Below are positions 1-8,131 of a stretch of 44,177 bases of DNA, piece by piece (the first letter of the stretch is position 1; every line of letters begins with the position of its first letter). The stretch is taken from positions 1 to 44,177 of the forward strand of contig JACSRF010000371.1 in NCBI GenBank assembly GCA_014879875.1, written 5' to 3'. The stretch is from Anaerolinea sp. GTDB taxonomy: Bacteria > Chloroflexota > Anaerolineae > Promineifilales > Promineifilaceae. Below the pieces are notes generated by a model. That model saw nothing but the letters and a program-made list of their open reading frames with translations. It did not search any database and was not told the origin of the DNA. Position numbers and translations under genes: made by a program.

Positions 1-162
1 TGACCAGAGAGACCACACGCATCACTCGTCACATGTCACGCCGAACCCCATGAAATCCTGTAGAGCCAACTTTTAACCTAGTAGAACACGGTTTTGCAGG
101 ATTTGCGGATAAGCGTTTAGAATCCGTAAACCCTGCCAATCCGTTGTTAAATAGGATCAATC

Positions 163-1623
163 ATGACAAAGACAAAACAAATTGAAACAACTGGCAAAAC
201 AGGCCAATTAACAGCACTGCCCCACGAGCGACTAGAGCGCGTGTGGGCCTGGGGTGGAGCCAGCAGCAGCATGGGGTACGTGTTCCGCCCCACAACCCTG
301 GAACAATTACGCGATGTGTTTGAACTGGCTTATCAAAGCGGCCGTTCCGTCGGTCTAAAAGGTGGGGGCAACAGCTATGGCGATGCGTTCATGAACAGCG
401 AGAACATCGTCCTTGACCTGAGCCGTATGAACCGCATTTTGGCCTGGGACCCAGAAACGGGCGTCATCCAGGTAGAACCAGGCGTCTCCATTGAACAGGC
501 GTGGAAATACATTTTAGAAGATGGCTGGTGGCCGCCGGTTGTTACCGGAACCATGAAAACAACGTTCGGCGGCTGCGCGGGCATGAATGTGCATGGCAAA
601 AATGCGTGGCAGGTGGGGCCAATTGGCGACCACATCCTGGAATTTGACCTGATGCTGCCTTCGGGCGCGATCATGACGTGCAGCCGCGAGGTACACAGCG
701 ACATTTTCCATGCGGCCATCGGCGGCTTTGGCATGTTGGGCTGTTTCACATCGCTGACGTTGCAAATGAAGCGCATTTATTCTGGTTATTTGCAGGTAAA
801 AACCAGCGCCCCGGCTAATTTGCAAGAGATGTTCACCTTTTTTGAGGAGAACCTGGCAACGTCGAACTACATTGTGGGCTGGATAGACGCCTTTGCCCAG
901 GGGGATGCGTTAGGGCGTGGCGATGCGCACCTGGCGAATTATTTGCCGTCGGGCGCCGACCCCAATCCACAGCAAAGTTTGCGCCTGGATCGGCAAAATC
1001 TGCCAGACACCATCGCCGGGATTGTGCCGAAGTCGAGCATGTGGATGTTTATGCGGCCGTTCATGAACAATTGGGGCACGTCGTTTGTGAACCTGGCGAA
1101 ATATACGGCCGGCCATCTGGGTAGTGGCAAAAACTATTGGCAAACGCACGCTGCCTTCCACTTTTTGCTCGATTATGTGCCTAATTGGAAAAAGTCTTAT
1201 GGCGGGGATGGATTGATTCAGTACCAACCCTTTATCCCCAAAGAGAATGCGCGCGAAGCGTTTGCCGCGATTTTGCGCACCTGCCAACAGCATGATTTAC
1301 CCAATTATCTGACAGTCTTCAAACGACATCGCCCGGACGATTTTATGTTGACGCATGGGCTGGATGGGTATTCAATGGCGATGGATTTTCGGGTGACAGA
1401 CGGCCGTCGCCCACAGCTTACCACCCTGGCGCGGGAGTTAGACGCGATTGTGTTGGCGGCGAACGGCCGTTTCTATTTCGCCAAAGACAGCACCCTCACG
1501 CCAGAAACGACCGTCGCCTACCTGGGGCAAGATACGGTGAACCAGTTCCACGCCTTGAAAAACCAGTGCGACCCAGACCACATCTTGCAAACAGATTTGT
1601 GGCGGCGGTTGTTTGTCGCCTGA
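163..1623 (+). CDS. FAD-linked oxidase, DprE1/ALO-like
   Basis: 486-aa flavoprotein of the FAD_binding_4 (PCMH/VAO) superfamily. The N-terminal half carries the FAD-binding run KGGGNSYGD (about residues 67-75), then GVIQVEPGVS, and the GG-rich stretch followed by VHGKN (about 142-146), which matches the TIHGKN-type motif of decaprenylphosphoryl-ribose 2'-oxidase (DprE1) and sugar-1,4-lactone oxidases. The C-terminal half would be the substrate cap, ending in a D-WRR-L motif. By family it oxidises a hydroxyl of a sugar or polyol with FAD; the exact substrate cannot be read from sequence. No DprE2-type epimerase is adjacent, so a role in arabinan synthesis is not supported. ATG start follows a weak AGGA. 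It stands alone, with a repeat-filled gap downstream. Family sure, substrate unknown. Confidence 0.85.
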   Translation: MTKTKQIETTGKTGQLTALPHERLERVWAWGGASSSMGYVFRPTTLEQLRDVFELAYQSGRSVGLKGGGNSYGDAFMNSENIVLDLSRMNRILAWDPETGVIQVEPGVSIEQAWKYILEDGWWPPVVTGTMKTTFGGCAGMNVHGKNAWQVGPIGDHILEFDLMLPSGAIMTCSREVHSDIFHAAIGGFGMLGCFTSLTLQMKRIYSGYLQVKTSAPANLQEMFTFFEENLATSNYIVGWIDAFAQGDALGRGDAHLANYLPSGADPNPQQSLRLDRQNLPDTIAGIVPKSSMWMFMRPFMNNWGTSFVNLAKYTAGHLGSGKNYWQTHAAFHFLLDYVPNWKKSYGGDGLIQYQPFIPKENAREAFAAILRTCQQHDLPNYLTVFKRHRPDDFMLTHGLDGYSMAMDFRVTDGRRPQLTTLARELDAIVLAANGRFYFAKDSTLTPETTVAYLGQDTVNQFHALKNQCDPDHILQTDLWRRLFVA

Positions 1624-1876
1624 TGACCCTTGCGTTAAATTCTGTAATCATTCACTCCCGCCCCCTGAGCCTGTCGAAGGGGGGGTGAACGGTTACTAAA
1701 TTCTTTTCTGGCTTGTCCAGGTTAGGGTAACGACTAAGACTCTCTGGCTGTCACACCCGCGAAGGCGGGTATCCATTGTGGATTCCTGCCTTCGCAGAGC
1801 CTGCCCCCGCGTAGGTGAAGGAATGACAGCCTCAGTAGTTACAACCGAACACCGATTACCGAACACCGATTACCGA
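1624..1876. repeat. Intergenic repeat cluster between convergent genes
   Basis: Three repeat types lie between two converging genes. First, CCCCCT and AGGGGG bracket a CTGAGCCTGTCGAAGG core (about 1661-1683), a widely dispersed bacterial intergenic hairpin type that could act as a terminator. Second, an 86-bp MITE-like unit (1746-1831) has 8-bp terminal inverted repeats GGCTGTCA/TGACAGCC and inner palindromes CCCGCGAAGGCGGG and CTGCCTTCGCAG-like. Third, a heptamer array (about 1840-1880) made of ACCGAAC and ACCGATT units. No coding sequence is seen. Confidence 0.7.
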
Positions 1877-2287
1877 TTACCGGCCATCTCTCTCTAAACT
1901 TTCCCACTTTTCCCGTACCTTCCTGGCCGTGTCTTCGGCCACGCTGTAGCGGTAAAAGTAATTATGCTCCCCGGTGAGGGTTTCCAGACGCATGTGCAGC
2001 GCACGGCCGTCGTCCACCTCGTAGGCGACGGTGATTTTACGGCCGATAAGCTGCCCCACTAACGACCAGTATTCTTGGGTATAGGTTTCGGTTGGACGTA
2101 AACGGCCGTCGGGGTCTTCTTGACGGCCGGCCATGAGTTTATTTAGCCGCACCACATATTTTTCTGCGAGTGGAACCAGGTCTAAAACTTCTGCCTCAAA
2201 AACGGCGCGCAGATAATCGTCTTGTGGCAGTCGCCAGGCAAATTGCGCGGCAAAGGTCTCGCCAATATTGTAGTTTGCTGTAGACAT
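1877..2287 (-). CDS. Small conserved-looking protein of unknown function
   Basis: 136-aa soluble acidic protein with no signal peptide or membrane segment. I do not recognise a family. The N-terminal 75 residues look helical with regularly spaced leucines; the C-terminal half (about 85-136) alternates basic and acidic residues, with a YFYRYSV segment suggesting beta structure. The ORF has ordinary codon use and carries three in-frame ACGGCCGT-type octamers, like the real genes around it. It lies downstream of the UgpC-type ATPase on the same strand, separated from it by a hairpin terminator, so it is probably transcribed separately. Real gene likely, function unknown. Confidence 0.6.
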   Translation of the reverse strand: MSTANYNIGETFAAQFAWRLPQDDYLRAVFEAEVLDLVPLAEKYVVRLNKLMAGRQEDPDGRLRPTETYTQEYWSLVGQLIGRKITVAYEVDDGRALHMRLETLTGEHNYFYRYSVAEDTARKVREKWESLERDGR

Positions 2288-2322
2288 GGGCCAAGTCTAG
2301 CGAATCTACTGCGAAAAGCAAC

Positions 2323-2351
2323 AAGGCCGCCATCGTGATGATGACGGCCTT
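2323..2351 (-). terminator. Rho-independent terminator of the ABC ATPase gene
   Basis: Perfect 7-bp stem AAGGCCG/CGGCCTT with a 15-nt loop; read on the minus strand it is followed by TTGCTTTT. It lies about 55 bp past the stop codon of the UgpC-type ATPase gene. Confidence 0.6.
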
Positions 2352-2405
2352 GTTTAGTTTAGGGGTTTAGCGGCGCAGTCTGGAGACCGGCCAACAGCAA
2401 GTTCG

Positions 2406-3506
2406 TTAGCGAATCGCTTGTTCAGACTTTTTGTCAAAGAGGTGCATATTTTTCATGTCGAACACCAGGCCAATGCGATTGCCAGCATGGACATCCATGC
2501 GCGTATCCACCGTACCGACGAAGCTGTATTTACCTGAATTCATGAACAAGTGCAGTTCATGTCCAAGCAGTTCCACAATTTCTACAGTCGCTTCGATGGG
2601 TTGCCCATCAATGTTCGGTGGCGCAAACTCTGGCGCATGGACATGCTCTGGACGCATTCCAAAAACGACTTCTTTGCCGACGTAGCTGCCGAAGGTTTTC
2701 TTACGGTCGTCAGGGACGCGCACACGGAAATCACCGGTATCCACAAACAATTTCCCTTCTTCACCGACCAGCGTGCCATCAAAGAAGTTCATGCTGGGGC
2801 TGCCAATGAAGCCGGCGACGAAAATGTTGTTAGGATAGTTGTACAGGTTGCGCGGTGAATCAATTTGTTGCAGCAAACCATCGCTAAGCACGGCAATGCG
2901 GTCGCCCATCGTCATCGCTTCTACCTGATCGTGGGTCACGTAAATAAAGGTAGTTCCCAGGCGCTTGTGGAGTTTGCTAATTTCGGCCCGTGCGGTAACG
3001 CGCAGCTTGGCGTCCAGGTTAGATAACGGTTCATCCATCAGGAAAACGGCCGGTTCACGCACAATAGCGCGGCCGACAGCAACGCGCTGCCGCTGCCCAC
3101 CGGAAAGCTGCTTTGGTTTGCGATCCAGCAGGTTCTCCAGGCCCAAAATGTTGGCTGCTTCTTTGACGCGCCGATCAATATCAGCTTTAGGTGTCTTGCG
3201 CAGCTTCAACCCAAAGGCCATATTGTCATACACAGACATGTGAGGGTAGAGGGCGTAGGATTGGAAGACCATGGCGATGTCACGATCTTTGGGGGGAACG
3301 TCGTTGACAACGCGGTCGCCAATCAGGATTTCACCTTCGGAAATTTCCTCCAAACCGGCGAGCATACGCAGGCTGGTGGACTTACCGCAGCCAGACGGCC
3401 CGACAAACACGACAAATTCCTTATCGGCAACCTCCATGTTGAGGTCACTAATGACAGCGACGTCGCCATAGCGCTTGAAAACATTCTTGTAGGTTACATT
3501 TGCCAT
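2406..3506 (-). CDS. ugpC: Sugar/glycerol-3-phosphate ABC transporter ATPase, UgpC/MsmX/MalK type
   Basis: 366-aa cytoplasmic ATPase of CUT1-type sugar importers. Visible motifs in order: Walker [10 protein letters not shown] (37-45), Q-loop [14 protein letters not shown] (about 79-92), signature [14 protein letters not shown] (about 135-148), Walker [13 protein letters not shown] (about 154-165), H-loop VTHDQVEAM, then a C-terminal TOBE/OB domain with GMRPEHV (about 280). That length and C-terminal domain are typical of UgpC, MalK and MsmX. No permease or binding-protein gene is adjacent, which fits MsmX-like ATPases that energise several importers encoded elsewhere. Start ATG is preceded by AGGAGAAGGG about 7 nt away. 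A perfect 9-1-9 dyad lies about 80 bp upstream and may be an operator. Substrate not decidable. Confidence 0.92.
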   Translation of the reverse strand: MANVTYKNVFKRYGDVAVISDLNMEVADKEFVVFVGPSGCGKSTSLRMLAGLEEISEGEILIGDRVVNDVPPKDRDIAMVFQSYALYPHMSVYDNMAFGLKLRKTPKADIDRRVKEAANILGLENLLDRKPKQLSGGQRQRVAVGRAIVREPAVFLMDEPLSNLDAKLRVTARAEISKLHKRLGTTFIYVTHDQVEAMTMGDRIAVLSDGLLQQIDSPRNLYNYPNNIFVAGFIGSPSMNFFDGTLVGEEGKLFVDTGDFRVRVPDDRKKTFGSYVGKEVVFGMRPEHVHAPEFAPPNIDGQPIEATVEIVELLGHELHLFMNSGKYSFVGTVDTRMDVHAGNRIGLVFDMKNMHLFDKKSEQAIR

Positions 3507-3584
3507 TTAACCCTTCTCCTAAACCAATTGATGATCCAACAATACCAGGATTCTAGTATGAAGGTGTGAACTGATAAAGATAGT

Positions 3585-3603
3585 CATTAATAGACTATTA
3601 ATG
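3585..3603 (-). promoter_or_regulatory. Perfect 19-bp dyad upstream of the ABC ATPase
   Basis: CATTAATAG, one central base, then CTATTAATG: a perfect 9-1-9 inverted repeat about 80 bp upstream of the ATPase start. Size and symmetry fit a dimeric repressor operator; the cognate regulator is not in the window. The rest of the 3507-3772 gap shows nothing else I can support. Confidence 0.5.
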
Positions 3604-3772
3604 TACACGATGCGAGTACGCCAACTATATCCGTTCTATGCCAGCATGTCAAGGTAAAGCAGCGCACTTACCAGAGAGGAACGCCTGTCCTATGGGGTAA
3701 AGAAAAGCCCCCAAAATTCCCTCACCCCGCTTTTTATTTGTGATGGTGCGCCACCGTTCATGAAATCTCCAA

Positions 3773-4750
3773 TTATAAGATAGTGATGAGGACGGCCAGT
3801 AAAAAAAGCCCTGCGGTGACGAGCATGGCAAGGCGATGAGCGCGCAAGGCCTGGAGCAATGTCATTTCGCCGGGGGGGGTGTTGCGTCCAGGGCGTGGCG
3901 ACTGCCCGTTTAGGACGCGCCGAAATGTGGCGATGTCTGACGGCCGTTCATCTGGGTGCATCTCCATGGCCCACATGATGGCATCGGCTACATGCAGCTT
4001 GATCTGTTTGAACTGTTGCAAAGGGCGCAGTGCGCGTGGGTTGAGAAAGCGCGTTTTGGCGTCTGGTGGGGGGACGTCGGTGAGCAAATGGTAAAATGTG
4101 GCTCCGAGGGCGTAAATGTCGGTGCGAATATCTGTATGCCCGGCGTCGCCGCCATATTGTTCGAGGGGAGTGTACAGGGCTGTGCCGCGCCCTTGCACGA
4201 TGGTAATGGTGCGGCTGTCGTCAGGAATCATCAGTTTTACCAGGCCAAAATCAACGAGTTTGATGCGATTGTCTGGCGTGAGTTTGATGTTGCTGGGTTT
4301 GATGTCGCGGTGAAGAACGGGGGGCGATTGGTGATGCAGATAGTCGAGGGCATCCATGATTTGCTGCGCCCATTCCAGGACAAGGCTTTCGCTGAGGGAA
4401 CGGCCGTTTTTCCGGCTCTCATCCATGATTTCTTTTAAGTCCTGACCCGGCACGTAATCCATCACCAGGTATTCTCGTCCACCATCGGCAAAGAAGTCGG
4501 AAACTTTGGGCAAATTGGGATGGTCCAACTGCGCGAGAATACTGGCTTCCTGCAAAAATTGCGTCTGCATTTGCGTCACCGCATCGGCTGCGGCATTGGG
4601 ATCGGGCTGTACTTCTTTGACGGCGCAAATACGCCCGGGCAGGCGTAAATCTTCAGCACGATAGACGCTGCCCATGCCGCCACGGCCGACTATGTTGGTT
4701 AGTCGGTAACGTTCGCGTAAAATTGTGTCATTCTTAAGTGGTGGTAACAT
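3773..4750 (-). CDS. Membrane-anchored Ser/Thr protein kinase (PknB/Hanks type)
   Basis: 325-aa kinase. The catalytic domain begins about residue 16 with the glycine loop GRGGMGSVY (18-26), the ATP lysine in CAVKEV (about 43), catalytic loop HRDIKPSN (about 147-154), DFG (about 167) and an activation segment with GRGTALYTPLEQ (about 186-197) in place of the usual GTPEYMAPE. After a short Pro/Gly linker, residues about 305-325 form one membrane helix that ends the protein, so there is no extracellular sensor domain. It is divergently transcribed, 31 bp from an FHA/winged-helix protein that is a natural phosphopeptide-binding partner. Such pairs usually form phospho-Thr signalling modules. The family is certain; the signal and targets are unknown. 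Confidence 0.93.
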   Translation of the reverse strand: MLPPLKNDTILRERYRLTNIVGRGGMGSVYRAEDLRLPGRICAVKEVQPDPNAAADAVTQMQTQFLQEASILAQLDHPNLPKVSDFFADGGREYLVMDYVPGQDLKEIMDESRKNGRSLSESLVLEWAQQIMDALDYLHHQSPPVLHRDIKPSNIKLTPDNRIKLVDFGLVKLMIPDDSRTITIVQGRGTALYTPLEQYGGDAGHTDIRTDIYALGATFYHLLTDVPPPDAKTRFLNPRALRPLQQFKQIKLHVADAIMWAMEMHPDERPSDIATFRRVLNGQSPRPGRNTPPGEMTLLQALRAHRLAMLVTAGLFLLAVLITIL

Positions 4751-4781
4751 AGCGTTACGTATTATACTAAAGGAAAGATTT

Positions 4782-5426
4782 ATGGACGAAAAGCCTGTTT
4801 TAATTGCCCGTGAGGGTCAACTGAATGGTCAACGCTGGACAATCGAAACGAATGAGTTTGTGATTGGACGGGGTAGTGATTGCCAGATGGTTTTGCCAGA
4901 ACGCCAGGTTTCCCGGTATCATGCCAAAATTTTATATGAAAACGGCCGTTACCACGTCGAGGATTTGGATAGCAAAAACGGCACGCACATCAATGGCAAA
5001 CAGATTACAGGCAAAGCGCTGCTGCAAGATGGCGATGAGGTGCAAATTGCCCTCTGCGTCAAGCTCCTCTTTGTGGGCACAGAAGCGACGATCCCATTAA
5101 CATTTGACCCGCCTACTATCGAGGGAAACTTGACCATTGACCCATCACAGCGCAGTGTGAGCATTCAAGGGCAGGAGCTGAACCCGCCTCTGTCGCTGGC
5201 ACAGTTCCGGCTGTTGGAGATGTTGTATGAGGCCAATGGCGCGGTGTGCAGTCGTGATGGCATTGTAGATGCGGTTTGGCCAGGCACGGATGGCCTGGGG
5301 GTTTCAGAACAAGCTATTGATGCGCTAGTACGCCGTTTGCGTGATCGTCTGGTGGAATTGGATGATTACAATTATGTCGTTACGGTGCGCGGTCATGGTT
5401 TTCGCCTGGACAATACACCGCATTAG
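4782..5426 (+). CDS. FHA domain plus winged-helix (OmpR/PhoB-type) regulator
   Basis: 214-aa protein using the ATG at 4782, preceded by AAAGGAAAG; an upstream in-frame ATG would run into the kinase gene and has no ribosome site. Residues about 8-95 form a forkhead-associated domain with FVIGRGSDCQMVLP, VSRYHAKI and DLDSKNGTHING, the canonical phosphothreonine-binding GR, SxxH and NG residues. Residues about 118-212 match the Trans_reg_C winged helix (LAQFRLLEML, SRDGIVDAVW, VVTVRGHGFRL). It therefore looks like a transcription factor whose input is phospho-Thr binding instead of a receiver domain. It is divergent from, and only 31 bp from, a Ser/Thr kinase, which is the obvious candidate partner. 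Domains certain, target genes unknown. Confidence 0.9.
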   Translation: MDEKPVLIAREGQLNGQRWTIETNEFVIGRGSDCQMVLPERQVSRYHAKILYENGRYHVEDLDSKNGTHINGKQITGKALLQDGDEVQIALCVKLLFVGTEATIPLTFDPPTIEGNLTIDPSQRSVSIQGQELNPPLSLAQFRLLEMLYEANGAVCSRDGIVDAVWPGTDGLGVSEQAIDALVRRLRDRLVELDDYNYVVTVRGHGFRLDNTPH

Positions 5427-5444
5427 CGTCGGTAGTTGGTGGTG

Positions 5445-7349
5445 ATGAAAAATATTTATGCTTGTTGGGTAACGGCCGTTTGTGTGCTGCTGATGGGCGC
5501 CGGTTGTACTGAAGGAAATGCCGTTGCCACGCCGACGGCCGTTTCCCTGCGATCAACCAGCGTCACGCTTCCTACCATCACCCCAACGCTGACGCCCACC
5601 TTCACCGTTACGCCATCGGCCACGCCGACGGCAACCCCGACGCCTACACCCACGTTTACCCCGACGCCAACGGCCGTCCCGCTGCTGGTGGTCGGCGACC
5701 CGCACGCGGCGCCACTGCGCGATCCCATCCCCCAAGAGGGAGCGTTGTGTGGGCTGGTGGATGTGTTTGATTTTCCTCTCGACCCGCCCGATGCCGCCAG
5801 CCTGACGACCGGCGGGCGCGATTTTGGCATCTTCCGCAATCGGTATGACAAGTACCATGCCGGTGAAGATTGGCGACTGGGGCGCGGTAGTTCCAGTTTA
5901 GGTTTACCGGTGTACAGCGTGGGGCACGGCCGTGTCACCTACGCCGAACCATTGGGCTGGGGACGCGACCAGGGCGTCGTTATTGTGCGCCACACCTTTG
6001 CCGACGGCCGTACCATCCTCTCCTTCTATGGGCATCTCGACCCGCCCAGCATCACCCTGCGCGCCGGCGATTGCGTCACACGCGGGCAGCAGGTGGGCAA
6101 TATCGGTCAGCCGCGCACCCCTCCTCACCTCCACTTCGAGATTCGTTCACACATGCCCCTGGAACCAGGACCGGGCTACTGGTGGGAAGACCCGACGAAG
6201 GCCGGGTGGGAGCCGCCTTCGCAATACATCTGGATGCAGCGCATTTTGGCATCCCCTGGTGTGCTGTGGACACGTCCCCCGGCGGCAGACAATACAACTT
6301 ACGTTGGCGTGCTGTTGACCGATGTGGCTGTCACGTTAACTGGGGGGCAGCTTGTAGGTACGGCGCTTGCTGACGGGCGACTGCTGCCTCCGTTGGCCGA
6401 CATTGACACAGTGACAGCCGCCGTGTTGGATGCTGATGGGCAGACGTTGTACGTGGCTGATCATTTTGGACGAATTGACGCGCTGCGCCAGGCAGATGCA
6501 GGGAATGGGATGGAAACGGCCGTTCCCCTGCTCGCTCCTCTCTGGCAAATTGAGCTGGACGTGGTGGGCGCGCCATTGCTGCTGCCCCTGCCCGCTGGCG
6601 GGCTGCTGGCGCTGGTGCGTGGACAGGCATTTGCTGTGGCCGCAGACGGTCGGCTCTTATGGAAACAAGACGTGGCTGGACGGCCGTTTAACTGGACAGT
6701 GACAGACGATCTGCTGCTGTTCGCCATACCTGGTTCATCGCCTGCCGTGTGGGTGACTAACGGGGCGCAGCCCTTGACACAATTAGCGGCGCGCAACGGC
6801 TACTTGCTGGCCGTTGGCGCACAGATATGGCTCCACGCCGACGATGGCATCTACCGGCTGCACCTGGATGGGCAGCCGCCCGAACGGCTGTTGGCCTTGT
6901 CTAAAGGGTTCCTGGATCGGGGCAGCATCATTGCTTTGCCCAGTGGAGGCGCACTGATCGCCCATGCTGACATTTTTGACCAACGGTTAATTGCCTTAAA
7001 TGAGGATGGCAGCTTGCGTTGGCAGCGTTCTACGGCTGGTGCGCTGTTGGAGCAGCAGCGCCTCCTATTACTGAATGATCGCGTTTATTTGGTGTCGCAG
7101 GGAAGAACACGCGGGGATGTTGCCGTTTTTGTCGTAGACCTGGAGACGGAGACGCTCACGCGCATTTTTGTTGGCGGGACGCGCGCTACGGATACCGCCC
7201 AGGAAACGTGGGCGGCGCCTGTAGGGGATGGACAAATGCTAATCCAGATCGGCGGGGGTAACAGTGTGCTGCTTGACGTGGGGAGAGCGACGGCCGTTGT
7301 TACCGCTTCAACTGCTGCACAAACTTCTGGCGAAACTTCTGCACCTTAG
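5445..7349 (+). CDS. Lipoprotein: M23 metallopeptidase domain plus beta-propeller
   Basis: 634-aa exported lipoprotein starting at ATG 5445 (TTG and GTG codons lie just upstream in frame). Signal peptide with lipobox LLMGAGC (Cys about 21), then a Thr/Pro-rich linker of TPTPT-like repeats (about 40-80). The LytM/M23 domain (about 85-250) keeps the zinc ligands: H and D in HAGED, and HLH in PPHLHFEIR. The remaining 350 residues repeat short ADGRLL-type blades, as in PQQ/YVTN beta-propellers. By family it would cut or bind peptidoglycan cross-links at the cell surface, with the propeller for binding. It follows the FHA regulator by 18 bp and is probably co-transcribed. Its 3' end overlaps the convergent msrA gene by 50 bp. 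Confidence 0.85.
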   Translation: MKNIYACWVTAVCVLLMGAGCTEGNAVATPTAVSLRSTSVTLPTITPTLTPTFTVTPSATPTATPTPTPTFTPTPTAVPLLVVGDPHAAPLRDPIPQEGALCGLVDVFDFPLDPPDAASLTTGGRDFGIFRNRYDKYHAGEDWRLGRGSSSLGLPVYSVGHGRVTYAEPLGWGRDQGVVIVRHTFADGRTILSFYGHLDPPSITLRAGDCVTRGQQVGNIGQPRTPPHLHFEIRSHMPLEPGPGYWWEDPTKAGWEPPSQYIWMQRILASPGVLWTRPPAADNTTYVGVLLTDVAVTLTGGQLVGTALADGRLLPPLADIDTVTAAVLDADGQTLYVADHFGRIDALRQADAGNGMETAVPLLAPLWQIELDVVGAPLLLPLPAGGLLALVRGQAFAVAADGRLLWKQDVAGRPFNWTVTDDLLLFAIPGSSPAVWVTNGAQPLTQLAARNGYLLAVGAQIWLHADDGIYRLHLDGQPPERLLALSKGFLDRGSIIALPSGGALIAHADIFDQRLIALNEDGSLRWQRSTAGALLEQQRLLLLNDRVYLVSQGRTRGDVAVFVVDLETETLTRIFVGGTRATDTAQETWAAPVGDGQMLIQIGGGNSVLLDVGRATAVVTASTAAQTSGETSAP

Positions 7350-7845
7350 GCGCAACGACGAACATACAGTATGGCTGGTACTCATTGTTGGCATAATACT
7401 GTTGGTGGTAATCTTCGGCTGTGTAGAACGTCTCCAGCAGGGTGATTTCGGTCACGATGGGGTCCGGCCAAAGCTGTGCGGCCGTCATCTCCGCAATGAC
7501 CTGTTCCGCAATCTCCTTTTGCGCGTCGTCGTGATAAAAGATAGCCGAGCGATACTGCGTGCCCACGTCGTTCCCCTGCCGGTTTAGCGTCGTGGGATCG
7601 TGAATGGTGAAGAACACTTGCAGCAGCTCTTTGAAGCTGACCACATCAGGATCATAGGTGATTTGTACCACTTCGGCGTGGCCGGTTGTACCATTACATA
7701 CTGCGTCATAACTGGGGTTGGCGACGTGCCCGCCACTGTAACCGGAGACGACGCTGTCTACGCCACGTAACTGCTCATAGACTGCTTCCAGGCACCAGAA
7801 GCACCCTCCGGCTAATGTTGCTATTTCTTTGCCATTGATGTTCAT
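7300..7845 (-). CDS. msrA: Peptide-methionine (S)-S-oxide reductase
   Basis: 181-aa MsrA. The catalytic cysteine sits in GCFWC (about residues 13-17), followed by the conserved GYSGG, the NPSYDAVCNGTTGHAE stretch, DP..VSFKELL, FTIHDPT, QGNDVGTQYRS and EDYHQQY signatures. It reduces methionine-S-sulfoxide in proteins with thioredoxin. ATG 7845 is chosen because GGAAGAGG lies 5 nt upstream; an in-frame ATG 15 bp further up lies in that ribosome site. A single-copy gene with no MsrB partner next to it. Its 3' end overlaps that of the M23 lipoprotein gene by 50 bp on the other strand, so the two mRNAs would be mutually antisense at their tails. Confidence 0.96.
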   Translation of the reverse strand: MNINGKEIATLAGGCFWCLEAVYEQLRGVDSVVSGYSGGHVANPSYDAVCNGTTGHAEVVQITYDPDVVSFKELLQVFFTIHDPTTLNRQGNDVGTQYRSAIFYHDDAQKEIAEQVIAEMTAAQLWPDPIVTEITLLETFYTAEDYHQQYYANNEYQPYCMFVVAPKVQKFRQKFVQQLKR

Positions 7846-7885
7846 GTTATCCTCTTCCATAAGCTGTTCAGGTAATAATTTTGGG

Positions 7886-7915
7886 TAGCGGTGGGTACAA
7901 TGCCCACCCGCTATA
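7886..7915. other. Hairpin in the msrA leader region
   Basis: TAGCG-GTGGG ... CCCAC-CGCTA inverted repeat with a single-base bulge and a 7-nt loop, 41 bp upstream of the msrA start. It could be a leader structure or a dispersed intergenic hairpin. The rest of the 7846-8131 gap holds an 8-mer tandem (CCCGACTA units, about 8088-8112) and no gene. Confidence 0.4.
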
Positions 7916-8131
7916 GTAACCACTTTATCTCAGCAAATTCAATTATACCAGCCCCCTGACTTACCTCTAAATCAATGAAGGCGTGGGGCGGGAATGACAT
8001 CCGCGTGGTTGGAATAAAGACCTTCGCTACAATGCGCAACCAATCCACTCCTCACCGCGTAGAGAGCCTTGTGGCCTTGTAGTCTGATGACCCGACTACC
8101 CGACTACCCATCTAACAACAGGAAGGATCTC

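Noticed and set aside
1-162. Possible features before the first gene
   Set aside because: AATCCTG and CAGGATT are inverted across about 45 bp, but no promoter or gene can be supported.
5550-5690. Tandem ACGCCGAC/ACCCC-type repeats
   Set aside because: They encode the Thr/Pro linker of the M23 lipoprotein and are not an independent repeat element.
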